This document shows positions 42,746 to 56,419 of a DNA stretch of 64,000 nt, piece by piece (the stretch's first letter is position 1; each line of letters starts with the position of its first letter). The DNA is taken from assembly GCA_013398015.1 (NCBI GenBank), contig VZRR01013402.1, positions 954,360 through 1,018,359 of the forward strand. Reading direction: 5' to 3'. Below the pieces are notes generated by a model. That model had not been told where the DNA came from. It worked only from the letters and a program-made list of their open reading frames with translations, and did no database searches. This stretch comes from Oreocharis arfaki (lineage: Eukaryota; Chordata; Aves; Passeriformes; Paramythiidae). The translations under genes and the position numbers were made by a program.

Positions 42746-45700
42746 CATACAAGTATATTTTAATGGATTACTTAAATATTCTAGTAGCCATATCTTGGAT
42801 ATCAGATTTGTCACAGCAGCATCCGAAGGCTGACAGGAGCACAACTGATTACTGCTAAACTGGCACTTCTTATATATCACAGTATTATAAAAAGACTAAG
42901 CACTTTTAATTAATAATACTTAATACTATGAAAATCCTCCTTGCTGAGAAGCCTGCACTTAAAAAATCCCAAACCAGTTTGAATATTTTTTAAAACAGGC
43001 CATTACCCTTAAGCCTTAAAACCGTGCACACAGACATCATCCTTTTAGAGCAAGAACTGCTGAAACTAAATATGAGGCTGCAGTCACTGCAACCTAAAAA
43101 CAGGCAACAACTGTCCCTGGAAAACAAAAAGGTTTGGTCAGGTGCCAGGGCAATACGCTGCAGTAGGAGCAGGAATCCATGGCAGGGGAAGAACAGGGGA
43201 GATGTTGAGACCCTTGCACTGGACACTGCTGGCAGTTCACTCCTTCATCCGCAGCTTTTACTGGGAGATTCCCTGGGGAGCATTGTTTTGGAAGATTCAC
43301 ACACACCCCCCACACCCCTATAACCCACTTTTAAGCAGCATTAAACCTCAGGAAATACAAAGTCAGCCTGTCATTTTCAAAAAATCATGGGGCACAGAAA
43401 GGAGCCTTGCTGCTGTGCAGGGCAGTGCTCCCGCACTGCCAAGCTGTGCCCTACAGATGGACCGCTCTCTGCACCCAACAGGGAATTCACACGCAGAGAA
43501 GTGGCCCAGCTCTTTTGTTTTTAAAGGATGAAAAACACTGCAAGACACACAGAAGATGAGCGGAATGCACACACTCTGCTCATGCCCTCTGAGAGGGAAA
43601 TGGATGGAATGTTTCTGGTCACATGCACACTGCTGGGGTTTACACTATTCTGGTTGTCAACCTGTGATTTTTAAGCTGTAGCTGAATGCAAGAGAGAATA
43701 CAAGTAACTTTGAAAACACTAATAAGGTATTAGAATTCAAAATAGTGAATACTGAAATAATAAATTAAGGTCAAGTGAAATTATATTGTTAAATAAACTA
43801 GAGTAAGGAATATTTACCATCTTCATCAGAGCATTTATTGTTTGTCCATCAAGCAGGCTTACAATGAGGGAGAAAAACCTCACTAGCACCCTTATTTACC
43901 AATCCATGGGAAAAAAAATCAGTTTAATTTTAAAACTGTACGTATTTTTAATCAAGAATGTTGTAAAACAGCATATTATCAATTCAGAAAATGGCACACT
44001 GGTGCCACATTTAGGTTTGTGCTGGTCCTGTGAGTATTTGCTACTCTGAACTCCTCATTCACGCAAAACACTGTGCAGAGGCGACATGCTGGGAAAGTTA
44101 ATTGCAGGCTGGAATTCTTCAGTGAAATTCAGTTAGAAAATTTCCTGTGCTTTACTAGCTTTTTGAGATATATAACAGAAATATAATTTTTAAAAAAAGA
44201 TAACCTCTTAAAGAAAAAAAAGATGAAATACAATAAAAATGCTCACCTATCTATTTGTCCTGTGAATCCTACAACTCATGATAATGTACTGGAGGACCAA
44301 GACATTCAATTTTGTGAGAAAAACAAGGTCCTTCCATTTTTTTAAGCTTGCCTTCTTTCATTTTACAGATAGCCCCAGCATGCTGACACAAACCCACACT
44401 GTCTACAAGGCTTCCAATAACACAGGGTGGAATATTGATGATGTTTACTCTCGTTACAAATAAATAAATAAAAATGCTCTGTTGTAAACTCATCAGATCG
44501 ACTAGTTTTCTGTGGTTAGTTCTAAATCAATCTATTTTCCCCAGTGTATCACAGAAGTAATATCAATAGGTTACGGTCTTTTGTTGCTCGGGTTTCCCCT
44601 CCCCCTTCCCCCCAACAAAGAAGCTGACAAACAACGTGGGGCATTTGCCTGATAAATCAGGCCTGTCAGGATACGATTTAGCTTCAGTTCATGAGGAAAT
44701 AAAAGTGTTTAAAATCTGCTAATACAATTTTACTCCAAGGTGATGGGGCTTTTTTTGTTTCGTTTTTTTAATGACCAAGAACAACAATGAAAGAGAAAGG
44801 TGGTTCAAAATGCACAAAATGCAGCCTTTTCCTCCACAAAAATGGAAAGCACTACAGAGACAGCAGATCTTAAAAAATAACTTAATAACTTCAACAATGT
44901 GGTTTCCATTCTTCCTTTACATGAAACCTTATCTCTACTATCCACTCAGCTCCCTTTACAGGCATGGAGGAAAATTATTTTTCACATAATCACACAAAAA
45001 TCCTTAGGAAATGCATCCTCATGGAGGAATGATTTGGATGTATTTTCATTTTTTACAACAAAAGGGTTTTCTTTACAGTAAGAGGCAAAAACTCCTGAAA
45101 TAACAATTTACAAAATGAAGTCTTTTACTAAATAACATGAAAGATGGTTTTGCTTCAATAGTATCAATACAGCATGGAAAGAATGTGTATATTTTAATGG
45201 CTTTAACCCATCCAGATAAAGCAGATACGAAATCAGCAATGGCTTAAGGAAGTTATGTTTTAAACAGTCATATATCACACATTTCAAACATGAAATGTTA
45301 TACCATGATTTCAAGTAAGTCTACTGCTGTTAATCTTTTTGCACTATGAAACCACGCACATAAATACTCTCAACCACAAATTTCCCTTGTAAGCTTTAAT
45401 TTCTGCTGGAATAATAAAAGAAATCAGTTTTTCAACGAAAACAGCTCTGTATGCAGCAATTTTTTAAGAAGTAAGTGTGTTCCACCGTTCACGTTGGTGG
45501 GAAGGCTGCCTGTGCTCTGCTCTGGGCATTGCTGCCGCGTGTACCCACATCTGCAGCCCTCTGCCAGAGCCAGCTGGGGTGCGGCGCTGGGCGGGCGCGG
45601 GGGTGGCCGGAGCTAAGCAGACCTCGGCTGCCTGTGTCTGAAAGCACTGCTCCGTGCCCCTGTTTACAGAAGCCTAGCTCGGTAACACTAGAAGCCTTTC

Positions 45701-48700
45701 ACAGGGGTGGCTTGAGCCTCCTGGCCATGTGGATAAGGATGCACGCTGCATAAAACCGGCTCAACTCTTTCTGGGTCAGTGAGGTGCTGTTCATGAGCTA
45801 AGAGGCATGCCTGACCTTATCTGCCTCTCAGCAGAGCTGGTTCCAGGGTTTCCACATCCACTGATCAGTTAATCCATAGATGAGATAAAAAGGACTAGGT
45901 AACTGGGAATCAGTTGTTAAAAATTGCCTTTTCCTTTTGTTCCTTATTTCATCACTAACATTAGCAGCAAATACAGCAAATACAAGTGACACCAACTCAC
46001 AACAGCAGGAAACAGCAAATGGCATCCTGGCAGTACGCTGGAGCACTGAAGCAAGCAGTAGTAGAGAAAGAGGAGGAAGAAGGTTGCTCTGGAAGTTCAT
46101 AACCTATTCTTCCTGCTCAAATACCAGTTTAGAGAGGTAGGACTTTAGGTATCTCATATAAATCACTATCATCCACAAAGTTCCAGAAATACCTGCTGAC
46201 AGGAGTATGGACTGACTTAGATCCTAGCCTTGAAATGGATTCTCCTATTACATACACCAAATTAGATGACTTGCATAAATATAGGCTTCACGAGTGTTAA
46301 GGATTGCAGGATTTGACCAGCAGCTCACATTTTCATTTCATTCTTCAGAAACAAAGGGATGGTTACTGTCTGACACATTCTCTATGAGGAGACCATGCCA
46401 GCTATGTCTACAGGGTTTTTTTCCAGAGCGCATAGCATTGATAAAGTCACGTCACATGAACCCTCACATGGAGGGCTTCCTATCCCAAATGTAGAACAAA
46501 AGGGCACCAAACATGGTGGTTGGTTTTCCTTGAAATAGCACCTGTAAGTTCACACGTTCAATACCCACAACAACAATTAAATAATTCAGATGCTCTATAG
46601 CCACACTCTAATGGTAAGGGAAATCTGCATCACTCTGAGAAACTGCACTGACTGAGAAAGGAAGCAGTCACCCTATTCACTTTTCTGAACTTGCATTTTA
46701 AGGTGTCTAAAACGGACTAGCTTCATATATTGACATTATTACTAAATGGCTGGGCTGAGCATTTTCTGTAACATGTTTTTAAGAGGCTTTCAGAATCTTA
46801 AAGAAAATAAATTATTTTGAAACTTTTCACATCAAAATGCGGAAGCAACAGTAAAGCATGAAAAGAGGATTTCAGCTGCAACAGGATTAAGCCTTATATG
46901 CTAAAGCTTTTAATTCCCACCTGAGGCAGGTATTCTTGTTGCCCCACACTGCCTGATCCCTGAGAATTAAAAGAGAAATAATGCCATTTTCCACTACTTT
47001 GCTCTGTATCACCACCAGATTTATCCTCATCGTTAATTCTCACTATAATTGTGTACATGACAATAAAAAGCACATTTGTGCATATGAAAAATATTGCTAA
47101 TTCAGAATTTGATGTTTCCTTTTTCCTTGTTTGGCCTCAGGATGTCAAATCTCATGCACATGTTTAATACTTATTTCTCTGAATTTTGTTAATTCTGTGT
47201 ACAGTTAAAAATAATGGAACATAAATAGTTTCCTGGTATGTGGTAAACTAGATCACTTTATCCCTCTTGGTTGGGATTATGCAGATTAAGTGATACTACT
47301 CCGGTAAAATTATAACAATGAAGTTAATAAAAGCTTTCTTAAATATTGCTAGTTCCCAGAAACAGAGCATCTTAATGGTCTTAGTTCTGATCTCAGTCAC
47401 AAGGGTGTAGAGCCAGAGCAATTTTGATGACTTCACTGATCTTATTTTCTGTTATCTTTAATAGTGTAATAGAGAAAAGAATTTCCTACTGTGTATGAAT
47501 TCTGAAAAGTCACACTGCAGTAGCCAAGGCTGGTTGCAGAGGTCAGGTTGAAACAAGCTGTGAGGCCACGGAGCAACGTAGGCTGAAGCTCCTTCATTCC
47601 ACCTGTAAATCTGTGTTTGCTGGTTGATGTAACATTTGAAAGCAGAACACAGCATAAATCACAAAGTTTAAAAAAGTAAACCAAAGAATTATGGCTAGGG
47701 TAAAGGAGTGATGTGTCTTCTGCCCATTTTTGTTTGTCCTTTGAGCCTAAGAAAGAATGAATGATTTCAAAATTACGGACGTTTATAGGCCAAGGATCAG
47801 TTTTTCTGGCAGGACTGATGAACTCTGAATCAGGAGATCGGATAAAAGAGGAACCCTACACTTAAATAAAATGTTTGGAAGCAAAGAACAATTCAGATAG
47901 GAGCATCTCAGTTGTGATCAAGGCAGGGAAAGAACAGACTACAAACCGCACATCAAGTAAACCGGGCACAGGAAAACACAATGGATATGCTCACTGAACA
48001 CAGCACAACCAACTTCCTGTAGTTTTGATCAAAAATTCATACTCAAGCCACAACTTCAATTATGGAAGTCCTGAATTTGCAATTCTGAAAGCAGTCACAA
48101 ACCAGAGGAGTGATTAATGCCAGCATCATGTCTGTGTCTTAACAATCCATCTGTACTCTGAACCAAACAGCCCTCCCGTTATCCAGCAGCACTCACTGTG
48201 CAAGGCAGGAACACTCTGCCACATTAAGAGTGGAAGTGCATAGAGGCAGAAAGGGCACCTTATCTTAGTGCAAGCCCACAAGTTGCTAGTGATAAATCAG
48301 GCCACTGGTTGGGGTGGAAGAAAGCATATATGTATCTGCAGTCACTTAGTGAAGTGTGCACAGGCCAGCAAGGTACTGAATTGGAGAATGGTTACAAGGG
48401 GATTGGTTACAAGTTCTTCCAATTTGGAAGGAAAATCCTGACTTCCAGTAGAATGAAGGATTACTCAGTTATGCTGGTAGCCTGTCTGCTCTCCTCAGAT
48501 CCCAGGCTCTGGGGCACGTTAGAAGACACAGAAAGGTGACTGAGACATACTGCAGGGGCTAGGAATGGAACATATAACATGTCAAATCCATAAGACTTCA
48601 TTAGCCCTGACTGAAACTCAGTTTCTTCCTGCTTTAATGATTATTTACCATACTGCTACAAGGTTATGGAGACAATTCTTATTATTCATTGAGCAGTTAA

Positions 48701-51700
48701 TTATTCTAGTGACAGATCTTCCACAGGAAAAATTGAGAGTATCCTTCTGCTGCAAGACCTTAAAATATCACAGCTGAACGAGCTGGGGCAGCGGATTTGA
48801 ACTCACAGATAGACAGAGAACTGAATCTATTTTTTTTTTCATTCTAGATAAATGCTCAGTGCTAGAGGGAGGAGGGAGTTCACTGGCAGGCAGCGTGAGG
48901 GAGCAAGGCTTCTCAGGATCAGGCTGGAGCAGGGCCCCTCCCTGCGTCCTCCACTGGCAGGAACCCTTTCTCACAGCTGCTCCTGAGGGGTAGCACATGG
49001 ATGTCACAATCCTCGGGGTGTGCAATAACAAATTGTACTGGGTGCTGGTGTTGGATATCTGTACTGCTGCACCACTGTAAAAACCAAACCACCAATCTTA
49101 GGAGCTGCTTCGTAGCTGAACTCTTCACCCTCTGCACCTGGTGGAATCCCAGAGCCTTCATCAGTGCCTGTCATTGTCAGGTACAGTCCTCCCCATATCT
49201 TGTGCTGCTTCCATCATTCAGGTGTAATCCTCTTGCAACTGGTCACTGACCCTGGCTCCCCAGATAGTGAAGATGAAAAACCCGGGTGTCTTACCTACAA
49301 TCTACTAATCCTCCTTCAAAAGGCTGAACAACCATCTGAAGATTACAGCAACCTTCTGATGGAGGGAAGATTTGCATCCAAACTTGTCTTTCACACTGAG
49401 TGAGGTACGTGGTGAACTCAGGGACCTTTTGAGTAGGTTAGAAGTGTGCTTGCTGGCTTGGGCCATACAAGTGAAGGGGAGAACTCAGAAGCCAACCTGG
49501 TAATTCTTGAGGGGCTCAGCAGTAAAAGCTAGAGCACAGAGCTGCTGCTGTCCAGTGAAAATCCTAACTGACATAAGGAACAGACAGCTAGCAAAATTTG
49601 GCATTTGAGGCTCTTGGCAGCACCTAAATATCAAATCTAGGAACCAAATGCCTTCTGTAAGGTTGGAAATAGCCACACCTGAATAGTTTTAGCCATAGAA
49701 GACAAGGGACCAGACCTTTAGAAGTCTGTTACTTCCTTTAATGCCTGGAACAAATCAATTGTTTATTAAACCAACCTGACTCTTGAAAACCTAAAAAGAC
49801 AGAAAGCTTTGCTCGTAAATCAAGATCCCTTTGGCTCTCCTCCTTACACACCTTTTATTCAAAACATCCAAAATTCCTGGAAATACACAATTCCACATAA
49901 CCACAAAGTGAAGGGAGACTGTGTCCCCCCACCCAGGACTCTGGATTTCAAGCACAGCCCACAAACTTTCCTCATGAAAAGTCTCATCCTTCCCAGGCTC
50001 AGAAGCTGGTGATAGAACCTTCCTTCTCTGTCACAGGCAGCCTGTGCGACACTGTTAGGTATAATCAAATGTTTACAGGTATTTAAATGCCTAAGTCCCA
50101 CTGACTTCAAAGATAAGCAAGGTCCTTATAGCTTTGAAGAGTGGAGTCTGTGCCACTCAGGACTATACCTGGTAAACCAAAGAAAGTCATGGTACAACAA
50201 AGTACAACCATATGGTGATCAGGCCATTCATTAATTCAGGCCTAATTAATTACCATTCACTGAACTAGCGCAGGAATCAAGCACATCCTAAACAACGCAT
50301 AAAATACCTGATTTTGAAACTATTCCCTGTGTTACAGCTATTTCACCACTGTCCAACTATTACCATGAAAAGTCATAGACAAGTTGTGAAAAGTAATTTC
50401 AATTACATCAGAAACATTACACAGAAAATGAGGGCTACCATGAGCTTAATTGGACTTCACATAAATGCCAAAACCCCCTCCACATGCCTTTTTCATTCTG
50501 TTGGCAGGAAGCACAAACTTGAGAATCAGATGAAGAAAGCACACATCTTCTAAATGATGAAAAAATCTGAACTAGAATGTCCCCTATAAACTACCATGCT
50601 TAGATTTCATTCCAGTTTCCTGCAAAGCTCTGCACAGTGAGTGCCACTGCTGTTTGCTGTCTTGGCAGCATCAGGAGCAGCTCCCAGGATGTCCTTCTGT
50701 TTTCATACTCCGTGCTGCAAAACAAGCCATCAACAGTGTGCCGTGCCAGGCAGAATGCAGGAAGCGTCAGGGATGCTGCTCCAATGCTGCAAACCATCCA
50801 GAACCACAAGCAAGTGACCAGGACTCCAGCTCAACTATTTTGCATTTCATTCACAGCTTTTCCGTGGGTAATGTAAAAATAAGTGGAAGATAATTACTGA
50901 GGAAATAGCCCCCTTTCCAAGAAGAATGCTTCCAAAGGCATATGATCTGCTTTCAAAAACTCCTAAGGATGATCCCTGTGATGATCGATGCAGTCACTAA
51001 AATGCTAGCCAAATCTCAAAGGAAAAATTTTCAGTTAATTCACTTACTTTTTTTTCAATTTGTAGCATTTGTTTAGCTTGCTTCATATCACACCTCCAGT
51101 TTTGAGACAAAATCATAAATCATTGCATTGGCACAACTGTGGGTGTGATAAACACTGTCAGGAGGTGGGAGGAAGTAGATTAAGCAATGAAATTCCCATT
51201 GTCCTCAAACGCTCTTGCAGAGGAACTACAATGTGGAATGGGCACACTGTCTGGGATTTACCCCTGGTCACAGCACACACATGGCTTTCACACAAATCTA
51301 TACTGGATTTCTTTCTGGATTCATGAATTTGTCAATACCATAATATTCCATCTGATCCCCACCAGTAGGTGTGTGTTTGTGAAGAGTGGATGAAAGGATC
51401 GTGCACTCCAAGCCCAGGCACAAGATGCAGATGTTCAACTTAGTTTTGTGTGGCTGCGTCTGAATTTCCTTTCAGTTAGAGACAATGAGCTGGAAAAGAA
51501 CTCAACTGACAAAAAGCAGCTGAGCTGTGTGCTTTGAGTTAAATACACTCCAAATATAGTGCAGAGAGATGCATAATATCCCTCCTCTAAGGAAATAAGT
51601 TTTTACACCATTCTTTTACATAGTCCCCATAAATCAACCAGCCCTATTTCAGGTTAGCTAATGCTTTTATTATGAACTGTCCCTCCACTCACGCAGAGCA

Positions 51701-53509
51701 TAGCTGGGCCATTTCCCACTGCATGCTCATGCAAGTTGCAGCTGGACATATGCTCATATTTGTAGCTGGACTATTTTCTTTCTACCCCTTCACAGGTTCT
51801 GCCTTGCTGTGTTATTCTTTCTTAATTTTCCTACCACTGAAATGCTTTGTGCGGAAGCACTGTACCTGTCATGGCTCAGCAAGAATAGTTCTGACTATTT
51901 CCATTTTGAGGCTATTGTTAAGGTAGAGCTTGGGTCAAAAGCTGCTGCTCATGGACAGACCAGCAGCTAAAAAGGGAGAGGAGAAGGGAATGTCAATGGT
52001 TTGTCACCAATCAGTCGAGATGACTTCTCAGTTCAATTTATTTTGCCTGTAGCTACCTCAAATGCAGTGGGCAGGAAACCTTTGAGAGGAGCTTGGCAAC
52101 TTTGACATGCCTGTCAAATTTACAGTATTGTAAATTTGTAAAATTACTGCATTTTACAATAATCATGGCTATGACTACAAGACTGCTGCATAGTTAGAAA
52201 CTCAAGCGTCATGTTTAAGGATATTCCTGTCTTTGCAAGAGAGATGAAAAGGCAGCACAGAGGGGCCATAAGGGTGGGTCAGAAAACTGAACAACTGAGT
52301 CAGAAGAGGGATAAACAAGCACAGGGCCATCCACACCAAGCCCCTTATTAAAGGCATGGGAGGTCATCATCAATGGCACTGGTTCACCTGCTGGAAAAGC
52401 CTGGAAGGCACAAAGCAGCTGTTCAACCCTGGTGAGGCTGATGCCAACCTTTCAGCAGCATGCTCAAGAAGAAGTGCCCCATGACAGCAGCACTGCACAG
52501 CTCACAAGCAGGAAGCTCAGTATGGCATGAGCTAAAGGCCTTCCCACGCGAGACTACTGACATTGCCAGGGTAACTGCGAGTCAACAATGTCCGCTGGTT
52601 TAATTGTATGCAGGTTTAATTGATGAACTTTAGGAGCAGTATGAAGTTCTGTTCTACGACTGAACTCACAATTCATGGTCAAAGGCAGCCAAGATAGACA
52701 GGGTTCTTGTAGTGTGTTCATTTGTCATGCAGGGCAATACTCACTCCGTTCCGCAGAGTGCCTTGAACACCTCTGCTGCAACAATAGATGTATCCTCTCT
52801 CCGTAAATTACCTTAGCTCTTTACTCTTTACTACAGATTTTACTGCTCAAATGCTTGACTTACAGATCATAAAAGAGCTGTGAAATTCAATTGTCAACTT
52901 TGATACTCATTCAATAACAACTGATTTTTATTCAAGGATGGGACACCATAGAGGACATTTGGGTTCCCTTAAATACATCAAAACTGGGACAAAGAACCTG
53001 ATTTCTGCAAAATGCTGGGATAATTCCCATGCCTTATTACAGTCAATGGCATAGAAGTTAACAGGCCAACACACCTGTTGACATACCATTGCCTCTCTAG
53101 AGCAGAAGTTTTTTAAAGGTTATTATCTGCCATGGTTAACTATGCTATTATCTAAGTACTTTGGTGGCTCTGAAAGCAGAATGCTTTACCAAAGAATACA
53201 CTTATGTGTACCAATATCCCTTTCAGCTTCAAAGTGTATTGAAGTTTTCAGGTTATCATACCAGAAATGCTGGTGGCAACATTTCTAGGGCCTCTAATAA
53301 TTTCTGCTGTTACTCAATCCAGCTTCTAATATCACTGTGTCTGTAAATTATTTGGCGTAAACAATATTTGACTGCAATTCTAGTTTGTTGACAGGATTTT
53401 GTAAAAAATTATTTAGGAAAAAAATCTGCACTTGGAAATAGTACTTAAAAATGATCTAAATGCTACTACTCTGTATCTTTGAAAGAGCATCAATACCAAA
53501 TGTGCTTAC

Positions 53510-53773
53510 CACACATCTTAGGCGACTCTTGCCGTGTGAGTTTAGAGTGGTACTCCCTTCGGTCTGGCTCCAAAGTTAAAGCATCTGAAGTGTAAATTGT
53601 GTGTGACACAGCCAAGGAAACCCACTTTACTTTAACCTTGTTAATGGCGAGCCAGATGGAACCGCTGAGGCCACCCATTGTTCGGGTTTGCATTTTTGTG
53701 TAATGCCATGGTGTAGGTCCATAGGGCCTCATGAATTCTCCTCCTCTGAATATATACTGTGCTGTTAAAGGCA
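53510..53773 (-). other. Open, CpG-bearing block bounded by splice-like sites (candidate exon, CNE or ancient repeat)
   Basis: On the - strand this 264-bp block is open in one frame throughout. It is preceded by a plausible acceptor (GATCCTTTCAG) and followed by a consensus donor (TGTG|GTAAGC). Its length is a multiple of three. The predicted peptide includes FRGGEFMRPYGPTPWHYTKM, GGLSGSIWLAINKVKVKW and TLEPDRREYHSKL. I do not recognise it as any protein family. It has CpGs that its AT-rich surroundings lack. A conserved non-coding element or an ancient exapted repeat are equally possible. Confidence 0.35.
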
Positions 53774-56407
53774 CTGAAAGGATCAAGCTCTGCTCTGAGA
53801 GCAGCTGGCTTTGTATTTTTTAATGGTTGTTAGCAGCAGCAGCAGGTCCATTCTACTCTCCTATTCTTCCTCTGCCCTTCTTAAAATCCTGATCTGTCGG
53901 TTCTTGAGGGAAACCAAACCCTAACTCTGACTTATATAGCACATCATACATTACCTCAGGGTCATTACCCCAAATATTCATCAAAAGTCTCAGATTCTCC
54001 CTCCCTTGCAGCCTTAGACCCTGCCCCAGCAGTTCTTAATCACACAAGTAATCATCACTGACTTCATCACCAGTCAGGTTGTAATTTCTTTCCTACCAAA
54101 CCTAGGTAATCTGTGACTGCATCATTTCTGTTAATGACCATTGCCTTCTGAAAATTTGGTGAAATTTCTCTTCTTTTGTGCCTTTGAGATGAAAACGGAA
54201 GTAAGAGGAGTTTGAGCAAAGACAGCTCACAGCAGATGACTCAGCCTGAGAAATAAGGGGACGCTTGCAAATTGTTGCACACCAAGACCCGTTTGTACAG
54301 CATTTGTGATGTAGAAGATGATACCTTGCAGTGCCTGTGCAATGATGCAGAATTGTCAAACATTTGCTGATGAAAAGCTGCAACACATGACTTAACAGAG
54401 GTAATAGAAAACCCACAAGACTACAACTGGCAGCCTAGCAGGTTTCCAGTTGCTGTGCAAGATAACATAATTTTGGGAGCGGGGAGTACTGTTCTCCCGG
54501 TCTACTCCAGCTGTGGTGCATGCTGGTCTGCACAGGATGAGAAAAGCACAAAGCCATCTCTCCAGCCCTTCCTCCCCCAATGGGCCTGCCATCAGGAAAG
54601 CAAACTGCACCTCAGGAAAAGGAGGCAGCAGCCAGGAATTACTGAATTGCACCACTGAGCACCAGACAATGTGTCTCCCTCTTTGCAGAGGACTTTGACA
54701 GTGCAGTCAGCACAACCTGTGAATAGCACTAGAGGGATGCTGCAAACAATTACCTGTTCTTACAGAAACGACACAAAGGCTTTGGCAACACTGAGGCTGA
54801 TCAGGCTATTAAAAGAGCTGAGAAACCATAATCAATACTTTAGAGCAAATTCCCTGTTCAAAGTGGCTTGCTTTTGCACTACACTGGCAGAGTAAAGAAG
54901 GGAAGGAAATCCTGCTACCTGATTCCCACGTCAGTGCCTCCTCATCTGGCATAGGAGACACACTACTCATTGAAATGTATTATAATCCTGCTGTTCCCAG
55001 TTAGACTGTGTGCCTTTAGGAAAGGGAGCCAGGAGGCACCTGAAGCTCAGCAGTGCTCAGCCTGCTCTAGGCATGAACTGGAGTAAAGAATCAAGGACCT
55101 GATCATTTATCTTCTTTCCCCAAAATGCTCTAGATGCTGTCAGGAAGAGCAGCTTCCACCATCCTACATGGTCCCCAAAACCAGCAAAACGCCAGCCAAA
55201 CTCTTTCCTAGGATTCCTGTAACCTGACACAAAAACTCTGGGGCAACCATGGCAGCAGGCAAAGGGGAAGACCAATCTACCACAATGTTCCCCAATGACC
55301 AAGGACAACCACTGGAAACACACCTGCAGGAAAGGCAGGACATGATAACTTCTGATTTCCTCCACAAATGTCAAGTTTAAATTCTGTCCCTCACCCCTTT
55401 ATATTTTACATAAATAGTTGGTGCAACTTAGGAAAGTTATTTTTAACTTGAAAATTTCTTTAATATTGTTGTCCTTAAAGGCTGTCTATATGGTGATGCT
55501 GGCATCAGTGGGAGATGCTGCACAAGGCACAGCACTTTTATAGTCACTGTGTTGTTAAAACCATTTCTAATTCTAGATAATAAATTACAGGGGAGCATGG
55601 GAGGTTCAAAACCAAGTAAAGCTCAGTAAACTACTTTTCATCCATTTCAGAATTCATGTATTGGACTTTCTAATAATTTTCCCTTGCACATTGTAACAGA
55701 TCATTTCTGAAGGCCAGACTAGCTTCAGTACCTTGCCATTGTCTAAGAAAATTATCTAGTTAACAAAATACAAATACTAGATAAAGTAAATAATAAAAAT
55801 AAGGCACAATTTGGAACTGATAAACTAACCTTGCACTTCATCCACTTTTTCTAATTTCCCCATGTCTTCTCTATTAGCAGGATGCAAAGCTGTCATAAAT
55901 ATTTTGAGACTGGACAGGATTGATTGCCATTGCCTGCAGTTCTTATGTCCTTTTTTCATGCACATTCTTTAGTCCTAAGTCCATATCTCAAAGCAAAAGC
56001 TGTTAATAACCTTGGACTGATGTGCTCAGTACTTTAGCACCCTAGGATGGAGATTATATGCCCCCCTTGATTTCAGCATGTTAAGCTTCCTTGAAGCTTT
56101 GTTTCTTTCAGAGGCAGCTGTCTGCATTTCCATACCTTACCCTGCCTCTTGCCACCAAAGCTTAAATCACACGCGTATCAGTTAAAAAAAATAGCTGCAA
56201 AATTATTTTTCCTATGAAGTCTTGTAGAATTGATTAATTCAGCTGGTAACTTTCCTCTGTTGATGATGATGACGAGAAGAAAACCATTAGCTGTCTTACA
56301 GAAAGGGAAGTCATTAATAAATCAGGATTTTAGTTGCCAGTACCACACTCCTTGTACAAAATGAACTCTGAATAACATTAGTATCATTGTAGAGCTTTAC
56401 CATAATT

Positions 56408-56419
56408 TTTTTTTTTTTT
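56408..56419. repeat. Poly(T) run
   Basis: An uninterrupted T run of about 12 within the LIN28B intron. A similar run lies near 60617-60629. No transposon body adjoins either run. Confidence 0.7.

Noticed and set aside
44245..44290. Donor-like CAAATAGATAG|GTGAGC on the - strand, considered as the end of the LIN28B linker exon
   Set aside because: The upstream frame has stops and does not encode the basic linker or cold-shock domain.
46134..46140. A further GAGGTAG (let-7 seed complement)
   Set aside because: It is in the LIN28B intron, not in the mature transcript, so it is not a likely target site.
48781..48815. tRNA B-box-like sequence on the - strand (GAGTTCAAATCC)
   Set aside because: The T-arm stem does not pair, and no A-box, anticodon arm or acceptor stem is found at the right distance.
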